Source: Eubacterium sp. (GTDB lineage Bacteria > Bacillota > Clostridia > Lachnospirales > Lachnospiraceae). Taken from it: a stretch of 64,000 nucleotides of DNA. The stretch is from NCBI GenBank assembly GCA_017539165.1, contig JAFYHN010000079.1, positions 124,001 through 188,000 on the forward strand, written 5' to 3'. This document shows positions 62,182 through 64,000 of this stretch, in pieces. The position numbers were made by a program, and so were the translations under genes. Positions within the stretch are counted from its first letter, which is position 1, and every line of letters begins with the position of its first letter. The notes below the pieces were generated by a model. It was not told the origin of the DNA, made no database searches, and was given only the letters and a program-made list of their open reading frames with translations.

Positions 62182-63255
62182 TTAATTATCCTTTTTACTT
62201 AACTTATCAAGTGTATCCCACGCTCCGAGGATGTACATGATTCCCAGTGCACGGTCATACAATCCGTACCCCGGTCTGCATTTTTCACCCCAGATGTGTC
62301 TTCCGTGATCCGGACGTATGTAACCATCAAAACCGGCATCGTGATATGCCTTGATTATATCCAGTACTCCAACGTCTCCGTCACAGTCTCGATGTGAAAC
62401 CTCACTGAAATCTCCGTTATCATATATCTTTACATTTCTGATATGAGCAAATGCAATTCTATCCGCATGCTTTCTTACTATATCCGCAACTGTATTTCCG
62501 GAGCTTGATCCCAGAGATCCTGAACAAAGAGTAAGACAGTTATAAGGATCATCAACCATTTTCAGGAATCTGTCGACGGAAGCCTCATCTATAAGAAGTC
62601 TTGGAAGCCCGAAAATATCCCATGGTGGATCATCCGGATGAATGGCCATCTTTATTCCACACTCATGACATACCGGCATGAGCTTAGAGAGGAAGTATCT
62701 GAGATTCTCCCAGAGTGTTTCTTTATCAACTTCCTTGTACTTTTCAAAAAGATCCTTTAATCCGGCCATTCTTTCCGGTTCCCAGCCAGGCATAGTAAAG
62801 CCCTTGCATTCTCTTAAAATGTATTCTGCCATCTCCTCCGGATCCTGCTTTATCTTCGACTTCTCATAGAACAGTGCTGTCGAACCATCAGGAAGAGGAT
62901 GGAACAGATCTGTTCTTGTCCAGTCAAACACAGGCATGAAGTTATAACATATAACCTTCACTCCGAATTCAGACAGATTTCTTATAGTCTGAATATAATT
63001 CTCGATATACTTATCTCTGTCAGGCCCTGCTGTTTTAATATCATCATGAACATTCACGGATTCTACTACACTCATTCCGAACCCATATTCATCCAGTTCA
63101 TCCTTAACAGCCTGAATCTCTGACTTCTCCCAGACCTCTCCGGGCATTTTGCTGTGAAGAGCCCAGACAATCTCTTCAACTCCAGGAATCTGCTTGATAT
63201 CAGACAGGGAAATAGTGTCATTGCCGGTACCGTACCAGCGGAAAGACATTTTCAT
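62182..63255 (-). CDS. uxuA: D-mannonate dehydratase
   Basis: This enzyme converts D-mannonate to 2-keto-3-deoxygluconate. It has 357 aa. It starts MKMSFRWYGTGNDTISLSDI, and further motifs are VEEIVWALHSKMPGEVWE, MAIHPDDPPWDIFGLPR and VSHRDCDGDVG, the last two carrying metal-binding His and Asp. The C-terminal YIRPDHGRHIWGEK is also typical. AGGAGG lies 6 nt before the ATG at 63255. It lies 16 nt downstream of the probable GH115 gene. Confidence 0.95.
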   Translation of the reverse strand: MKMSFRWYGTGNDTISLSDIKQIPGVEEIVWALHSKMPGEVWEKSEIQAVKDELDEYGFGMSVVESVNVHDDIKTAGPDRDKYIENYIQTIRNLSEFGVKVICYNFMPVFDWTRTDLFHPLPDGSTALFYEKSKIKQDPEEMAEYILRECKGFTMPGWEPERMAGLKDLFEKYKEVDKETLWENLRYFLSKLMPVCHECGIKMAIHPDDPPWDIFGLPRLLIDEASVDRFLKMVDDPYNCLTLCSGSLGSSSGNTVADIVRKHADRIAFAHIRNVKIYDNGDFSEVSHRDCDGDVGVLDIIKAYHDAGFDGYIRPDHGRHIWGEKCRPGYGLYDRALGIMYILGAWDTLDKLSKKDN

Positions 63256-63271
63256 AAACAACCTCCTTAGA

Positions 63272-64000
63272 TCATAATAGATATGCAGAAGGAAGCTCCC
63301 TGCCCTCCCTTAAGATAATGATCTTCTCAAGGACATTTTCCATGTCCATTCCATAGAAACGCAGCCTGTTTCTTCCTTTTCTGCAATTAATGTAAGCGCT
63401 TACATTTCTGGCATGATTTAAAACTCCTTGCATCCAATCTTCAGTAACGCCTGCCGCGTAGCTTTCAGAAACTACGTGCTCAAACTTTACTTCAGAGGTG
63501 TCATCAGAGTTTACCAGATAAGCTATTTTCATCCTCTTTCCGAATCTGAACGGATTGGTCGGTTCCAGCTGGAATATAACTTCGCACCTTCCATCGAAAT
63601 CCATATCAAACTCGTATTCAACGTATGGCGCATTTTCAGGACTATTGCAGTTCTCGGTAACAGGAAATACCTTGATGGCATTTTCATCACGACCGAGTGC
63701 ATCCAGAACCACAAACTCTTTTCCATCCTGTGAAGGTTTGCTCTCACAAAATTCATCTGCGTTAATGATAACCATTCCGTCATTCTCATGAAGATGAGTC
63801 GAGCGATGCACCGAAAGCTGAACCTCTATCGTTCCAAGAGGGTATCTTATAAATACCGTTCCCGAAGTTATCTTGTCTGAATCTTCTTCCTTCGTCAAAC
63901 AAGTTTTATCGACTGTAAGTCTTAAGTAATGAAGATTATCTTCGGGTGTCAGTCTTCCGGATTCTCTGTCCGTACGAATCCAATTATAATCCGAAGTTAC
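63272..64000 (-). CDS. Probable GH115 xylan alpha-glucuronidase, C-terminal part (cut by window edge)
   Basis: The frame is open to the right edge (243 codons including the stop), so only the C-terminus is seen; an apparent start inside is not needed. The beta-rich sequence with PFRFGKRMKIAYLVN and EDWMQGVLNHARNVSAY, ending RLRFYGMDMENVLEKIIILR and ELPSAYLL, resembles the C-terminal domain of GH115, which ends in VLEKIV...LPESYLGP-like sequence. GH115 enzymes release glucuronic or 4-O-methylglucuronic acid from xylan. uxuA and uxuB, which degrade glucuronate, follow directly, which supports the call. The catalytic domain is outside the window. Confidence 0.6.
   Translation of the reverse strand, partial: VTSDYNWIRTDRESGRLTPEDNLHYLRLTVDKTCLTKEEDSDKITSGTVFIRYPLGTIEVQLSVHRSTHLHENDGMVIINADEFCESKPSQDGKEFVVLDALGRDENAIKVFPVTENCNSPENAPYVEYEFDMDFDGRCEVIFQLEPTNPFRFGKRMKIAYLVNSDDTSEVKFEHVVSESYAAGVTEDWMQGVLNHARNVSAYINCRKGRNRLRFYGMDMENVLEKIIILREGRELPSAYLL

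Noticed and set aside
1..64000. CRISPR arrays, tRNA or rRNA genes, insertion sequences with transposases, prophage genes
   Set aside because: None was seen in reading either strand; no regular direct-repeat arrays, tRNA cloverleaf sequence or transposase motifs were found.

Overview
All protein genes recognised in this 64-kb window (55, two of them cut by the window edges) lie on the minus strand. The content points to a Gram-positive, low-to-moderate G+C anaerobe of the Clostridia, most likely Lachnospiraceae of the Butyrivibrio/Roseburia type. The markers are PolC, RNase J, a PASTA-domain Ser/Thr kinase, IreB, YlbF, a meso-DAP-type MurE, a butyrate-type CoA-transferase, a clostridial type IV pilus operon and a xylan-derived glucuronate pathway. 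Genus assignment is inference.

Layout from high to low coordinates, which is the direction of transcription. (1) 64000-56434 is a glucuronoxylan-use region: the C-terminal part of a probable GH115 alpha-glucuronidase, uxuA, uxuB, a type-B carboxylesterase, a diguanylate cyclase and an intracellular GH5 enzyme. (2) 56325-45606 holds purM, purN, a CBS/CorC protein, yebC, a cytidylate-kinase-like gene, glgA, rqcH, a membrane EAL phosphodiesterase and a CoA-transferase translationally coupled to it. (3) 45555-27643 follows the conserved Firmicutes order yicC-gmk-rpoZ-(murE)-priA-(acyltransferase)-def-fmt-rsmB-rlmN-stp-prkC-rsgA-rpe-thiN and ends in a sodium:solute symporter. (4) 27057-6116 is a second long block: bactofilin, pyrH, frr, uppS, cdsA, dxr, rseP, ispG, polC, a TPP enzyme, a flippase, ireB, ruvX, rnj, ylbF, a short MltG-like protein, trmR and trhP. 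(5) 6011-1 is a type IV pilus operon, pilB-pilT-pilC-pilin-pilM, with a strong sigma-A-type promoter and an unusual number of hairpins.

The most interesting non-coding signal is a family of four intergenic elements, called A-D here, at 20829-20988, 27450-27608, 35529-35668 and 38158-38352. Each has a conserved core of about 92-114 bp inside long inverted arms. The arms pair within a copy but differ in sequence between copies, and inner helices show compensatory changes. Copies occur in both orientations, downstream of stop codons. This fits a structured mobile or palindrome-targeting element, or a folded RNA, and I cannot name it.

The second signal is at the pilin gene. A hairpin just before it and a hairpin just after its stop have loops that are exact 7-nt complements in the mRNA (GGACGAG and CTCGTCC), which could form a kissing interaction. 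The leader of the next gene, pilM, holds mutually exclusive helices. Two c-di-GMP genes, one beside fermentation and one beside xylan use, share the window with the pilus operon, but nothing in the sequence links them directly.
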